Below, in pieces: positions 11,505 to 23,620 of a DNA stretch of 64,000 nucleotides. The notes beneath the pieces were generated by a model. The model was given only the letters and a program-made list of their open reading frames with translations. It had not been told where the DNA came from and ran no database searches. A program made the position numbers and the translations under genes. Origin of the DNA: Cryptomeria japonica (lineage: Eukaryota; Streptophyta; Pinopsida; Cupressales; Cupressaceae); assembly GCF_030272615.1 (NCBI RefSeq), contig NC_081412.1, positions 666,856,352 through 666,920,351 of the forward strand, given 5' to 3'. Every line of letters begins with the position of its first letter. The first letter of the stretch is position 1.

Positions 11505-11929
11505 TTTCCCTATTTTTGTTATTGTTAATAATTCAAAATAATGCTAGATACAAACCTGAAAATGTTAACCCTCAAATTGGACCACGAGATTAAAAAAATT
11601 AAAAAAGGCAGGATGTGTTCTAGATTTTACCCAAAATTTCTATTTCACTAGATTGGCACAAACAGTCTCTGTTGCAACTTGCATTCCTCAATCTAGTAGT
11701 TGTTTCAGAATCTCCCTCGATTTACTAGTTTGTCCATGAAATGAAATACGATTATGATTTATGAGTCACTTATTTTAAAAACTCTGAAAAATTACAAAAG
11801 TAATACTTAGGGCAAAATATCTAGAATCATGTTGTAATTTTATTAATTATTATTAATATCTATTCATCATCGAAGTACAAAACATTCACTACTTCAGTCT
11901 AAATTCTGATGACATTAAATGTAAAATGT
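11505..11929. other. AT-rich flank, nothing recognised
   Basis: No coding potential or repeat structure seen. It may hold the 5' end of element C, but I saw no terminal repeat or PBS. Confidence 0.4.
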
Positions 11930-12862
11930 TCAGTTTTGGGTGAAGTTCTCACAAATGTGTTCACTTCCCACATTCGGGCCGAAATCCACCCTAAGTTGTT
12001 GATCTTTGCTCATCCAACAAACGATGGTACCTATTGTCAGATGTCGTGGGTCCCATGACTTCTATCATTTTTTGAGCACGTCACCACACTCGAGTCACTT
12101 TCCGGGATTGTTTTTTAAGTATGTTTAATTATTTTAAACTTTCACCCGAAAAAGAGCTTTATAGACTTAATTATATTTAATTAAATTTAAAGCATTCAAT
12201 TCCAGGCGAAGTTCTCACAAATGTGTTCACTTCCCACATTCGGGCCGAAATCCACCCTAAGTCGTTGATCTTTTCTCATCCAATGGACGATGGTACCTAT
12301 TGTTAGATGTCGTGGGTCCCATGACTTCTGCCATTTTTCGGGCACGTCACCACACTCGAGTCATTTTTTGAGAGTCGGGATTGTTTTTTAAGTCTGTTTA
12401 ATCATTTAAAACTTCTGCCTGAAAAAGAGCTTTATAGACTTAATTATATTTAATTAAATTTAAAACGTTCAATTCTGGGAGAAGTTCTCACAAATGTGTT
12501 CACTTCCCACATTCGGGCCGAAATCCACCCTAAGTCATTGATCTTTTCTTATCCAACGGACGATGGTACTTGTTGTTAGATGTTGTGGGTCCCATGACTT
12601 CTGCCATTTTTTAGGCACATCACCATACTCGTGTCACTTTTCAGGACTATTTTTTAAGTCTGTTTAATCATTTTAAACTTCTGCCTGAAAAAGAGCTTTA
12701 TAGACTTAATTATACTTAATTAAATTTAAAACATTCAATTCTGAGCGAAGTTCTCACAAATGTGTTCACTTTCCACATTCGGGCCGAAATCCACCCTAAG
12801 TTGTTGATCTTTGCTCATCCAACGGACGATGGTACCTGTTGTCAGATGTCGTGGGTCCCATA
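11930..12862. repeat. tandem repeat, ~268-bp unit, about 3.4 copies
   Basis: The anchor GAAGTTCTCACAAATGTG occurs at 11942, 12208, 12481 and 12747 (periods 266, 273, 266). Each unit has a GC-richer half (TTCGGGCCGAAATCCACCC, GATGTCGTGGGTCCCATGAC, CACGTCACCACACTCGAG) and an AT-rich half (AAAAAGAGCTTTATAGACTT, then TTAATTAAATTTAAA). The fourth copy stops after GTGGGTCCCAT near 12860. Copies look highly similar. Confidence 0.92.
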
Positions 12863-13329
12863 ATAAAAGACATTTAAAGATGTGCAATAGTTTGAGATAA
12901 CTATTAAATATAATGTTAATATTATTTGTAAAAATATGAAATTCAAAAATAGTATAGAACATGAAACTTAGTTTCTAGAATAAAAAAAACAACTAAATAA
13001 AAATATAAATTTTGATATACAAATTGAAAGGTAAAAGTTTAATATAAAAAAGAAAACATTCAATATTAAATCTAAAATATTAATTTAAAGTTTAACAAAA
13101 TTCTTTAAAAATATGTTTACCATATATAATATTAAAAAATAGCTGAAAAATATATATAAAAGTTCAACATAAATTTATTGTAATATAAATTTAAATTTAA
13201 TTTAAGTTAATAAATAAATAAAGACTAAAAATATATATAAAAGTTCAACATAAACTTAGTTTAACATAAATTTTAATTTAATATAATTTTATTGATAAAT
13301 AATGTGGTGAATCTTATTGATAAGCTTGC
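12863..13329. other. very AT-rich spacer
   Basis: Low-complexity A/T sequence. The phrase ATATATATAAAAGTTCAACATAAA occurs twice around 13150-13250, showing a small local duplication. No genes seen. Confidence 0.5.
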
Positions 13330-13880
13330 ACCTCCTAAGGACCTATGCAATATGCATTACCTTTGATCCTATATTCCTAGTGAGACTATTGAAATTTGAA
13401 ACACCCAATGGCCCACTATAAGTCTATATGTCACCTACAAAGATCAAAGACATACTCTCACGAGGGGTTCTCATTGATGATTGATCCAACATCTATGGTG
13501 AATGTAAGAATATCTTTATACTTTACAATTGCATGAAGTAACATATTGATATGATAAATTTGATTTAGTGGTTAAGATCTTAGATGGTTTCTCTTGTCCT
13601 ACTATAGGTTCTATTACTCTTCCCGTTAAGGTTGGTATTGAGTGCTTAGATATCATTTTTGCTATCATTCCTAAATCCTACTTCAGATCAATTTTGTGTG
13701 AAGTTGGGACATCCTTTCCCTTGGTTCTCTTCCATGAAAGTGATCCCATATACCCTTCATAAATGTCTCAAATTTCTTCATTATGACAAATTTTTAACTA
13801 TAAATCATAGCATGTATCCAGTACCAACCCATGCATGCACTAGTTCAAAACTTCAACAACAAGTAAGTTGGACTTTTAGT
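13330..13880 (+). pseudogene. Ty3/gypsy polyprotein remnant, protease-downstream region
   Basis: Frames shift, but the piece around 13659-13850 reads VKLGHPFPWFSSMKVIPYTLHKCLKF then FLTINHSMYPVP. This matches the conserved LGRPWxHSMxAIPSTLHQxLKFP...TI stretch after retropepsin in plant gypsy Gag-Pol proteins. Upstream (13568) PVKVGIECLDIIFAIIP fits the end of the protease fold. At least one frameshift and several stops are present. No LTRs can be linked to it. Confidence 0.6.
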
Positions 13881-14390
13881 TTTAATTCACTTGTTTTTCA
13901 TGAGATAAACTTATTTTTTATATACATTTATAAAATTATAATTAACCATAATCAATGTACAAATAATTAATGGAACGAACTGAATTTGTTTTTTATATAT
14001 TAAATATAGAGGAAGAAGCATTACATAAAAAAGATCACAATATTAAATTTGTTTTCATTGTTTAACAAAATATTGAAATAACGTAGCTCATAGACAAAAA
14101 GCATTTGAAAAAAATTCATTAATAAAAATAAAATAGAATTATAGAAAACATTTTTATATCCATAAGACTCTAAGAGGCCAACTAAAACAAACTGGAATTT
14201 GAAAAATTATGACTAATATTTATGCTTTGGAAATTTACAATTTTTACATCTGAGACTTGAGTACCTCAAAAACTTAAAAGCCAAAATGAGTGAGCCACTG
14301 AGCCTGTGAGGTTTCAAGGACATAGGCAAAAAAAAAACTACTAGGGGGTCGAGGCTAGGGCACAGGTAGTGGATGGTTTACAAATTTTCC
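13881..14390. other. AT-rich spacer
   Basis: No coding region or repeat recognised. The right end, up to 14390, is flank of the broken ORF described next. Confidence 0.4.
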
Positions 14391-14966
14391 CTAAGAATCT
14401 GGCCCTCCTTCCATGTAGAATTCTTCAAACAACATAAGCTGAGAGAATTCTTCAAGCCACATGTAGTTTGGAAAGTTGTCCAGGAGCAACCATTTCCGGA
14501 GGAAGTCCCTGCCAATACATGCCCATTTCCTATGACACATCAAGTTCTCTGCATTCAAGTTCAGGAGAAACAGTTGCCTAGCCATTGACACTATTTGGTC
14601 AGGGAGGAGAAGCTTGGATAATTCACTCACCCAAGGGATCCCCACCCCTACTTCTGCAAGGATGAAAATAGTAATGTCATCTCCAAGGAAGTCTTCCTTA
14701 AAAACCTTCCTCAACAGCATTAGCATATCCACCTTATCTCCTCCGAGGTCCAGAAGAGACGCCAAGAACCAGAATGTAATGTCCGTGTTAACACGGTATC
14801 TATTTTTGGTTCACAAAAACTCTCTACCCAACACCATCCACACAACCTCATTGGTGAATGACCCAACCTCCTTGCAGATTGATTGGAGGGTTGGGTCTCT
14901 AACGGAGCCCAGAAAGGCCCTCTAGTCCTCTGCAGAAATGCTTCTCAAGTGGATGGGAGTGTCCAT
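14391..14966 (-). pseudogene. broken ORF of unknown function (~190 codons)
   Basis: An ATG at 14966 (MDTPIHLRSISAED) opens a frame that continues to a stop at 14391, interrupted by one TAG and one TGA near the start. From 14765 it is open for 124 codons. The composition looks protein-coding (mixed hydrophobic and charged residues; FKEDFLGDDITIFILAEVG, GRDFLRKWLLLDNFPNYMWL), and GC is higher than in the flanks. I recognise no family. It could be a gene capture or a piece of another long accessory ORF such as those of C and D. Confidence 0.4.
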
Positions 14967-15660
14967 CTTGAGATATCATATTAACAAATTAAACAACCTG
15001 AGCCTATAAACCTAAACCAGAGGAAGAATTTAAATACCATGAGCTTTGACAATTTATCTACCAAATGGCAAAGGCTAATTGAAGATGAAAGAAGTAGAGA
15101 TCGTATATAAATAGTTGAAGCTCTTGATTGTAATAATTACTTCTCTAACCGTATTAATTGCTTTAAATTTTTTTAAATCTTTCATATCTCTACAAATCTT
15201 TCCCATAAATGCACTAGTGTGTGAAATTGGAAATAGTTATAAACCAATACCAAGTTGGCAAGTACCACATTGGAAATTGTGGGGATAGAGTGGAATGCAG
15301 ATAGTGAATTGAAATATATTAAATGACCAAAATTATCGATTGTGATTTGTGATATTTGATACGTGTCTATTGAATCCAATTCCATTCTAGGCACTTTCTG
15401 GTGAGCTATGTTCTCTTCAAAAAATTGGGTTGAAATAAAACTTTAGCCATTGATCTACAATCATTGAACGGTTTAAATCATTGATGGATTTTAGGTATGT
15501 GTCACCCTTCACGTGTCACAGAGGCCACACTTATTGATACATCGTGCAGAGTCCAGACTCAATGTGATGTACTGATGTGATGTGATGTGCCTTGTCTATT
15601 AATGACAATGAATTCATGAAATCGCCAATAAATTATATTTTTTTTCATAAATAACAAAAT
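14967..15660. other. intergenic, nothing recognised except the start of a TCGCCA array
   Basis: No coding region. AATCGCCAATAAATT near 15617 and ATTCGCCAAAAC at 15661 belong to the degenerate array that continues after the LINE at 25481. Confidence 0.45.
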
Positions 15661-15674
15661 ATTCGCCAAAACAA
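15661..15674 (+). repeat. LINE target-site duplication, left copy
   Basis: ATTCGCCAAAACAA is repeated exactly at 25481-25494, directly after the LINE poly(A). A 14-bp duplication is typical of target-primed reverse transcription. Confidence 0.9.
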
Positions 15675-15715
15675 TAAACAATAAATAAAAGTGGTTCTGC
15701 AATTTTTCACTCACT

Positions 15716-17933
15716 ATGAGCGATAAGAAAGGAGTTGGTACATGGGTAGACGTGGGCTGGGAAGACCTACCACATGTCTCGCAATTGGTTTTCAAGAATG
15801 GGAATTGGGTTGATATGGCGGCACAGAACAAGAAAAGGGAGAATGCTAGATTTATTAGGCCAATTTCTAAGTATTTTCGGGGCTTTTGGAAGAAAACGGA
15901 GGGTTATGGAACAGGACAGATGAGAAATTGGGATAGCAGAACCCAGGGTTTTGTGCACGGTTTTCGCAGACATATTGGGCAAGGGTTTCATGGTCATTTT
16001 GACAAGAATGTAAATCAAGTTTTTCATAGACACAGTGGAAAGGATCTAAATCAAAGGTATTTTCAGAAACATTTTTTGGAACTTCCGAGAAAAAGGTCTG
16101 TAGAGATGGGTGGTAAAGATTCATATGCTAAGATTGTCAAGTCTTCGAAGGTGGTGGAGAACGAGGGGGTTAGGGACTTAGCCCCTTCGAAACACGTAGA
16201 GGAAATTTTTTTGAAACAGACAAATAAGGGTTTTCCGATGGAATTACCTGCGTTACATCAGTAGGAGGACAAGGTAAGTGAGAATGCCATTGGCCCTAAT
16301 CTAGTAGATGGTTCTTCATCTCAGGTATGGGCTCCTATCCCTTGTTTGGACCTATTTGGGTCATACATAGAAAATAGAGCAAGTTGTTTACATTCGGTAG
16401 CAATTTCTGGGGTTATTTGGGGTAACCAAACATGTTTGTCTAAATTGCATCACAAAATACAAAAACGTTCACTAGGAATACGTTATTTTCAATTATTGTC
16501 TGTCAATTCGTTCATCATTGTCTTTGATTCTCCTTTGGTTAGGAATGAGGTTCTTAAATCAGAATATCATTGGTTGGGAATAATTTGATCTCTATTTTGG
16601 CTTGGAAGCCTTTTTTTGTGCCAAACTGGTCAAAACCTAAAATATGTCTGGTATGGTTCGGTTTGCCTAAATTTCCATTTGAATTCATGGATCCTAAGGT
16701 TTTGAAAATGATTGGTGATAAGTTTGGAACTTTTTAAACCTCTAAATCGGATATGGTGGATGGGGAGGTTCTGGTAAAAATTTGTGTTTTGATAAGCCCT
16801 GATTGTGTTTGCCCTAGCACTTGTAATATCAAATCTAATGATGGAATTTGGTGGCAACCGATTGATAAACTGAATAATGATCTCCTTTTGTCTCCTTTAA
16901 TTGTGGATGCGCCTCTGTTTATGGATTTTAAAAAGGGTAAGGTTTTGTCTAATAATCTAGAAATAGTTGTAAATCATTCTGATATGGGTAATGAAGTTGG
17001 TCCTAAAGCTTGTGAGAATATATTGAACATTATAACTATGTTTGGAGCTCTTCCAGAGCTAGATGATAATATCATAGAAAAATCTAGGTCTATTCTAAAT
17101 AATATTGGTGTGAAATCTTCTGATAAGAGCAACAAGGATAAACTTGCAGAGAGTCAGGATAACATTTCAAATCTGAAAAATGATAATCTGATTTTGGGGC
17201 ATAGGTCTGAAAACAAAACTATTAATAAGGGAGCTTCCTTGAACATATTTATGAGCTCTCCAAATGAGGAACATCTGATCCAGTAGATAAAAGATTTAGT
17301 GAAGGATAAAGATAGGAGGGGTAATGTTTTGCCTTTAGATGATTCGGTCATCATCCCAGATGTTAATGTAGTTCATCAGGTTAATGAGCCTTTGAATGGT
17401 CATGATCACTAGATGGATGAGAATGTGACTGAGCGGGTTATTAATTCAATTGAGTGTGATTTGGGAAATATTAATAAGTCTCTTCCTTTATCTATTTCCG
17501 AGAATCCTTTTGAGGTTTTAGTTTCTAAGGATTCTGAAGAAATTTTAGGTGAGATGGTGTCTCATAACTCAAGTAAGAAATTACCAATTGTCCAATCTAA
17601 TATGGTTTTGTCATCTCCAGTGGCTTGTCTTGGTAGAGGGAGACCTCTGAAAAACCACAAGACACAAATGGAGATTGATGCAGGTATTCAAAAAACTCTA
17701 TCAGTATCTCCTGGTAATAGGCTAGGGAAGCATTCACTCTCTTTGGGCAGACCTAAAAATTTAGGTCATATATCTGAGACCTCGGTAAAGAGGAATAATA
17801 AATCAGTATCTAGCCCCCCGGTTACTAGGTCGGTGGCTGTTAAGAGGAATTCGCAGAGTAGTTTTGGAGATGGTAAAGTTTCTCTGAAAAATGGGAAGAG
17901 GGGAGCTTCTGCCTTCCCTCGAGGACAATGAGG
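15716..17933 (+). pseudogene. LINE ORF1, DUF4283-type nucleic-acid-binding protein, broken
   Basis: ORF1 starts at ATG 15716 (MSDKKGVGTWVDVGWEDLPH), 41 bases after the target copy. The first ~180 codons are basic and rich in Phe/His/Gly. Across 16480-16790, with one frameshift near 16589, it contains SFIIVFDSPLVRNEVLKSE, PNWSKPKICLVWFGLPKFP and KVLKMIGDKFGTF, the DUF4283 pattern of plant LINE ORF1 proteins. The rest is a polar, Asn/Asp/Ser-rich tail. Stops: TAG at 16262, 17284 and 17410. ORF1p would package element RNA; I see no CCHC knuckle. Confidence 0.8.
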
Positions 17934-17936
17934 ATC

Positions 17937-18850
17937 ATTTCATGAAATGTTAGGGGCTTAAATGCCCCTAACAAGAGATGCTTAATTAAGTCTCAGATTG
18001 AATTAATTAAGTGTGATGTTTTTTTTCTTCAGGAAACCAAGTTGTCTTTAGAATCTGCTGATGTGATTTTTTCTTCTTGGAAAAGGTGGAAGTATGTCTC
18101 TATTTCTTCTTCTGGGGCCTCAGGTGGTTTGGCTCTTTTATGGAATAGTTATAATGTTGCGTTACAACTTGTTGCTTCTGTTGGTAATTGGATGTTGACT
18201 TTTGTCAATAGTAAGGTCTCAAATGTTAAGTTTTGTCTTTTTAATATATATGCCCCTTCAGGAATTCAAGACAAATGTAAATTGTGGAGTGAGCTTGGGA
18301 GGATCTCCTCCCCTTTGAGATAGGGATCTTTTGTTGTTTTGGGGGGAGATGTCAATGATATTTCTGAATTAGGGGAGAAGAGTGGAGGTATTCTCCCTAA
18401 CAAGAGGATTATGGATGATTTTGGGGCCTTCATGTCTGATTTGGGTCTTTTTGATTGCAAAACTCAGAATGGTATTTTTACATGGACTAATATGAGAAGG
18501 GGTTTTTCTCAGATAGCTGGAAGATTAGATAGGTTCTTATTATCTAAAAATTGGATTGATTTGGATGTTGAATTCTTTTCTTCTATTCTTCCCAATCCAG
18601 GTTCAGACCACTTTCCAATCTCCTTCTCCATCCTTGAGGACAGACCTCTTCACAAGTCACCCTTTAAGTTTGAGCTTATGTGGTTTAGAGATTCCTCTTT
18701 TCTAACTTTACTTAAAAAATGGTGGGAGTCTTCTCCTTTTGTTTCGGGTTCTAGAATGTTTCAAATTGCTAGAAAGCTCAGTTTTTTAAAGTTGAATATT
18801 CGAGAGTGGAACTTAGTTAATTTTAAGAATATTTTTGAAGAAAAGAAGAG
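17937..18850 (+). pseudogene. LINE ORF2 N-terminus: APE-type endonuclease, broken
   Basis: The frame from 17937 reads NVRGLNAPNKRCLIKSQIE, then DVFFLQETKLS with the catalytic Glu, GASGGLALLWN, FNIYAPSG, GGDVNDIS, TWTNMRRG, AGRLDRFLLS and GSDHFPISFS (the SDH motif). These are the ordered motifs of the L1 AP-endonuclease that nicks target DNA. Damage: a TGA at 17943, a TAG at 18321 and a TAG at 18855. The overlap/spacing with ORF1 is only a few bases. Confidence 0.9.
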
Positions 18851-18860
18851 GATTTAGGAT

Positions 18861-19104
18861 ATGATAGAATGTTTAAACAATCATGTGATTCAACATGTTT
18901 TTGATGAACTAAAGTCACTCAAGTTTCAGCTTGAGGAGATTTTGGCTAGGGAGGAAATTTATTGGAGACAAAAGTCTAGGGAATTATGGCTTTTAGATGG
19001 GGATAGGAATACAAAAAAATTTCATTCCTCTACCAAGTTGAAGAGGAGTAGGAATAGGATTGCTTGTATACAAGATCAGGAAGGTAAAATATTGACTGAG
19101 CAGG
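18861..19104 (+). pseudogene. LINE ORF2 linker, left of the solo LTR
   Basis: Reads LAREEIYWRQKSRELWL, DGDRNTKKFHSSTKLKRSRN and IACIQDQEGKILT, the usual segment between endonuclease and RT. Coding similarity stops at the solo LTR boundary at 19104 and resumes in the same frame at 20589. Confidence 0.85.
19100..19104 (+). repeat. target-site duplication GCAGG, left copy
   Basis: GCAGG before the LTR start TGTTGAAAATG is repeated at 20588-20592 after the LTR end TTCCTTACA. Confidence 0.85.
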
Positions 19105-20587
19105 TGTTGAAAATGTGCCTCGAATTAACTTGACTTGTGTTCAGACTGATTGGAGTAACCTATCCCGATGGAACAGCTGTTGGTGTGACTCTTGTTGATG
19201 GGTCGATGGAACCCTCTTCTTTTGATCTGCTATCATGTGAGAAAGTCCAAGATGATACAATGGTTGTTTCTATACCGCAATGTGAAGATGACTGAAAGTT
19301 ATTCCTCACGACTTGGAGACAAAGCACGTGCAAAAAGAAGTGAGTTAAAGACCATGTAGGTTGAAGGTGGATCGATGATTGTCGCTATACCGCTATGGCA
19401 AGATGCATGAATGTTATCCATCACGGCTTGGTGACCAAGTGGTGGGGCTTGACAAAAGAGAAGCTCAGGTGAGATAATGGTCGAGCGATCAAGGTTGATC
19501 TAATGGTGGTTGCTAGGTCGCAATGGGAAACTACTCGATAGACTTTTCATCGCGACCTAGCGACAAAGAAGAGCCTCATTCTGAGCGGTTAGTGAGGTCG
19601 TGCTAAGGTGGTAGGGAAGGGACTCTAGAGCCAATCAAGAAGTGACACGTGGCATAAATGAGTGGCCTAGGTGAGATAAGGGTCATGCAAATTGAGAAGA
19701 TCCAATGGTAGATCCAAGGAAGATCAATGGTAGAGTAAAATTCTGGGACTATCAGTGGCTGTCGTTGTACCGAGGTTGTGAGGTGCCCAAAATTTTATCC
19801 CTCGTGACATGGTGAACAAGTGGTGGGACCTAGAAGGAGAGCAGCTAAGGCAAGTTAAAGGCTGAGCAGATCGCAAATGATCAGACGACGATCGCAGAAG
19901 ATCCAACGGTGGTTGCTAGGCCGCGATGGGAAATTTCTTGTTAGACTTTCCATCATGACCCAGTGACAAAGAAGAGCTTCCTTCCAACAGTGAGTTTGTG
20001 ACAGATTGGAAAAGATGCGAGCTAGAGGTCGAGCAAGTGGAGTAGAGACCGACTACGGGTGTGCGCTCGAACCGGAGTCCAAAAGATAAACACTTGGACA
20101 TTGAAGATGGTCTTGTTGGTGTATATGAGTATGAACCGACCCAACTTCTTGGTGCATGTGGGATATTGTGTTTCTCATGAATATAGACCGACGTATATGG
20201 TTAGACTTCAAACTGTTGGTGCAGTTGCTCAAATGAATTGTTGATAATCTGATATATGTAGCCATTGGATAACTATGGTGTAACTGATATCCGAGATCCG
20301 CTTGTAGTGTCTAGTTCGTGAGAATCTGAGAATGAATACCTGTAGTTGCAAACTGAAACTTTATTGTAAATTCATTTACTAGAAATAAAGTGTTTCAACT
20401 ATTGGTGGTGGGTTTTTTCCCGAAAGAGTTTTCCCACATAATTCTTGGTGTTCTGTCTCTGTGTTGATTCTATGTGTTTTGCCTATGTTATTCTTAACAT
20501 TCTGTAAAAGTTTTAAACTGCATTCTTGCATGATCTTCCCTGTTAATTGACACTAGGAAGGCATTTCTGCACTGTGCTTTCCTTACA
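19105..20587 (+). mobile_element. solo LTR inserted in LINE ORF2
   Basis: A 1,483-bp sequence starts TGTTGAAAATGTGCC and ends TTTCCTTACA, flanked by GCAGG on both sides. It has no internal genes, PBS or second LTR, so it is a solo LTR left by recombination between two LTRs. The same LTR occurs in reverse orientation at 38808-40393. It contains imperfect internal repeats around CGACTTGGTGACCAAGTGG-like phrases (about 19300-19980). Near its end is an AATAAA (about 20389) and a stretch CCCGAAAGAGTTTTCCCAC shared with the second copy. Confidence 0.9.
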
Positions 20588-22617
20588 GCAGGATGATATT
20601 GCTAAGGAGGCAGTTAGGTTTATTTAAAACCTTTTGACATCAGATGTAAGAGATGCCATCAATTTTGATTCTCATGTCCCCTCTCTGGTAACCATGGAAG
20701 ATAATAGGATGTTAATGGCACCTTTCTCCCTAGAAGAAGTTAAACAGGCAGTTTTTTCTATGAACCCTGACAAAGCTCCTGGTCCTAACGGTTATACATC
20801 TTTGTTTTTTCAGAAATGTTGGGATTTTGTTGGAAATGATGTTTTATTGGCTCTTGAGGAGGCTAGGCGGAATAGGTCTATTTTGAAAGAATTGAATACA
20901 ACTTTGATTTTAATTATTCCTAAAAAAGAGGATATAAAGTCTTTTGTTGACTTCTGGCCTATTGCTTTGTGTAATACCTTATATAAAATATTCACTAAGG
21001 CAATTTCTATGAGGTTAGCGAAGCAAGGGGGTTTTGTTCTAGGAAGGGAAACTGTAGAAGGTGCAATTGTTGTGCATGAGTTGTTGCATTCTATCTCCTC
21101 CCAAAAAACTTTGGCCATGATTCTCAAGCTTGATATGGTGAAGGCCTATGATAGAGTAGAATGGAAAGCTTTATGTAGGATACTATTGAGGATGGGTTTT
21201 TCCAATGCTTGGGTAAAGTGGATTCGCTCTTGTATATCTTCTGCAAAAATTTTGGTGATTTTGAATGGTTCTCCTTGTGGTTTTTTCTCTTCTTCCAAAG
21301 GTTTGAGACAAGGAGATCCCCTTTCTCCTTTTTTGTTTATTCTTCATGCTGAGTCTTTTAGTTGGGCTATCAGGGTTGCTAGATTGGGGGGTCTTTGAAG
21401 AGGTATTAGGATTCATAATTATCCTCAGAATATTTCACATTGTCTCTTTGTTGATGATACTCTATTATTTGGTCATGCCTCTTTAGCAAAGGCTAGAGTA
21501 ATTTCGGAGATAATACAGGAGTATGCTTTGTTCTCTGGCCAAAAAGTAAATGTTGACAAGTCAAAAGTTTTTTTCCTAAATACTTCACTTCTTGTCTAGA
21601 AGAGATTGCATTCCTTTTGTGGTTTTGAGATTGGTAATCTACCATGTACGTATCTTGGGATCCCTTTCTTTGTTAAGAAAGATAAGCTTGGCTTTTGGGA
21701 TAAGGTTATTTCAGTCATTTTGAAAAGAATTCTTTCTTGGAACCATAAATGGTTGTCTTTGGTTGGTAAAATGATGTTAATCAAATCTGTTCTGAATATT
21801 GTTCCTATTTATCTAATGTCGGTATTAAAATCACCAAAAACAACTATTGTGAACTTGCAAGATACTCTAAGGTCATTTCTTTGGAATAACAATAAGGATG
21901 GCAAAAAGAGGTTTCCTTTGGTAGCTTGGGATAAGATCTTCCTTCCTAAGGAATTAGGTGGTACTGGTATTCGTAATTTGGATAATCAAAATTTAGCATT
22001 AGGGGCTAAATTGGTCTGGAAACTTTATGATAGGCCAAAGTCTTTGTGGGCTCAGATTATGTTTGCTAAGTATCCGAACAATGGTCCCAAAGAAAGTATT
22101 TTTAAATTTTCTAATCTGCCCTCTGGATCTGTCATATGGATTTTTTTATGTAAATGCAAAGCAGTTATTATTCCTTGTCTCTCATGGGTTGTGCATAATG
22201 GAAGGAAAGCTAGGTTTTGGGATGAATCATGGAATGGACATTGTTCCTCGATTAGCATTATAGATTGGTCTCCCTTGATTGCAATCCTTACATCTCTTTG
22301 GGGTGTGTATATGGTAGACTCTTTTGATATTGTTCAAAATGGTCCTCTAAAAATGGCTAAATGGAAGTCGGTTGATTTCCTTGATGTGGATCTGCATTTG
22401 AAAGTAGAATTTGATAAGATTATGGGTGAGAGGATTGTCACTCTCTCAGAATCCGAGGATGAACTTATTTGGACTGGGAATGACTCTGGAAAGTATTCTG
22501 TTAAGGATGGTTATAACTCCCTTTTACCTACTAAAACTTGTTCATATTAGCCTTATAAGTTATTCTGGCACTCGGCTTGTTTACCTAAAGCTGGAGCTTT
22601 TGCTTGGTTTGTTGTCT
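20588..22617 (+). pseudogene. LINE ORF2 reverse transcriptase, broken
   Basis: After the solo LTR the frame resumes with QDDIAKEAVRF and MAPFSLEEVKQAVFSMNPDKAPGPNGY. RT motifs follow: LDMVKAYDRVEWK, GLRQGDPLSPFLF, CLFVDDTLLFG (catalytic Asp pair) and PCTYLGIPFF. Then come LSLVGKMMLIKSVL and LVAWDKIFLPKELGGTGIRN. Stops: a TAA near 20625, TGA 21396, TAG 21597, TAG 22548 and TAG 22617. The reading frame was kept across the insertion because LTR plus target copy is 1,488 bases, divisible by three. Confidence 0.92.
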
Positions 22618-23620
22618 AGGATAGAGTTATAACAGGAATGAGGATGGACAAATTAGGTATTAGTGTTGTTTTTCCTTGTGTCCTCTGTAATAAGAACCTA
22701 GATTCCTCTTCACATTTATTTCTTCATTGTGATTTTTCTTATGAGTGTTGGCAATGGCTACTGGGAAAATTAGGTTTATCTTTTGTTATTGGTAAGGATC
22801 TTGTTTCTCACTTTTGTTCTTGGCCTCTCATGTTTGCATCATCTTTCTATGCATACCTTTGGGTTATTTCTCCCTCTATTGTGCTCTGGAACATTTGGCT
22901 TGAACGAAATAGTAGGATTTTCAAAAAGGTGTGTTCTTTTGTATTGGATGTTTTACAAAAAATTGAAGTCTCTATTTCAGAGGTTGCATTGTCATACATT
23001 TATAAGAACCTGGGTAACAGTCTTCTTTTTCCCATTGGGATAATAGGGTTACCAGGGTTTGGAAATCCCTCTCGATCTTACCCTCTCATGGCTCATTCTC
23101 CAAGAGTGACAAGTCCTTAGGTTAGAGGTTGTTGACTAAGTGGAAAACTCCTCCTTGGGGACATTTCAAACTTAATTTTGATGGTTTGTCCCAGGGAAAC
23201 CCTGGGTAGGCAGGAGTTGGGATGGCTATTTTTTATCATAATGCGCAACTCATTCTTGCTAAATGTCATGACATTGGTATTAGTACTAATAATTTTGCAG
23301 AGTATCAAGCTTTATCCTTTGGCTTGGATATGGCAATCTCATTAAGGATCAAAAACATAGTGATTGAGGGTGACTCTATGGTAATAATACAGAGTGTTAT
23401 GAAGAAGAAATAGAATTGCTGGAAGTTGCAATATTTGCTTGATCATATTTTATAAAAGTTAGATTCTTTTGATTCCTTCTTAATATGTCATTGGTATAGA
23501 GAAATTAACACAGTGGCGGATTTTCTGGCTAATCTAGCTATTGACAGCAAAGCACATTTTTGTAAAGTTGATCCCAAAGAAATTGCTTCTAAAGTTTGGG
23601 AAGTAGTTTAGAATGATTAA
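22618..23620 (+). pseudogene. LINE ORF2 zf-RVT and RNase H, broken
   Basis: The zinc-binding part reads CVLCNKNLDSSSHLFLHC at about 22677-22730, followed by LWNIWLERNSRIFKK. After a TAG at 23118 and a frame change, RNase H reads HFKLNFDGLSQGNPG, AEYQALSFGLDMA, VIEGDSMVII and NTVADFLANLA. It ends near 23610. Further TAG stops occur at about 23208 and 23411. The acidic residues of the RNase H site (Asp, Glu, Asp, Asp) are visible. Confidence 0.9.

Noticed and set aside
11930-12862. Possible CRISPR array or spacer-repeat locus
   Set aside because: The unit is ~268 bp throughout with no short repeat/unique spacer pattern, and the genome is a plant nucleus.
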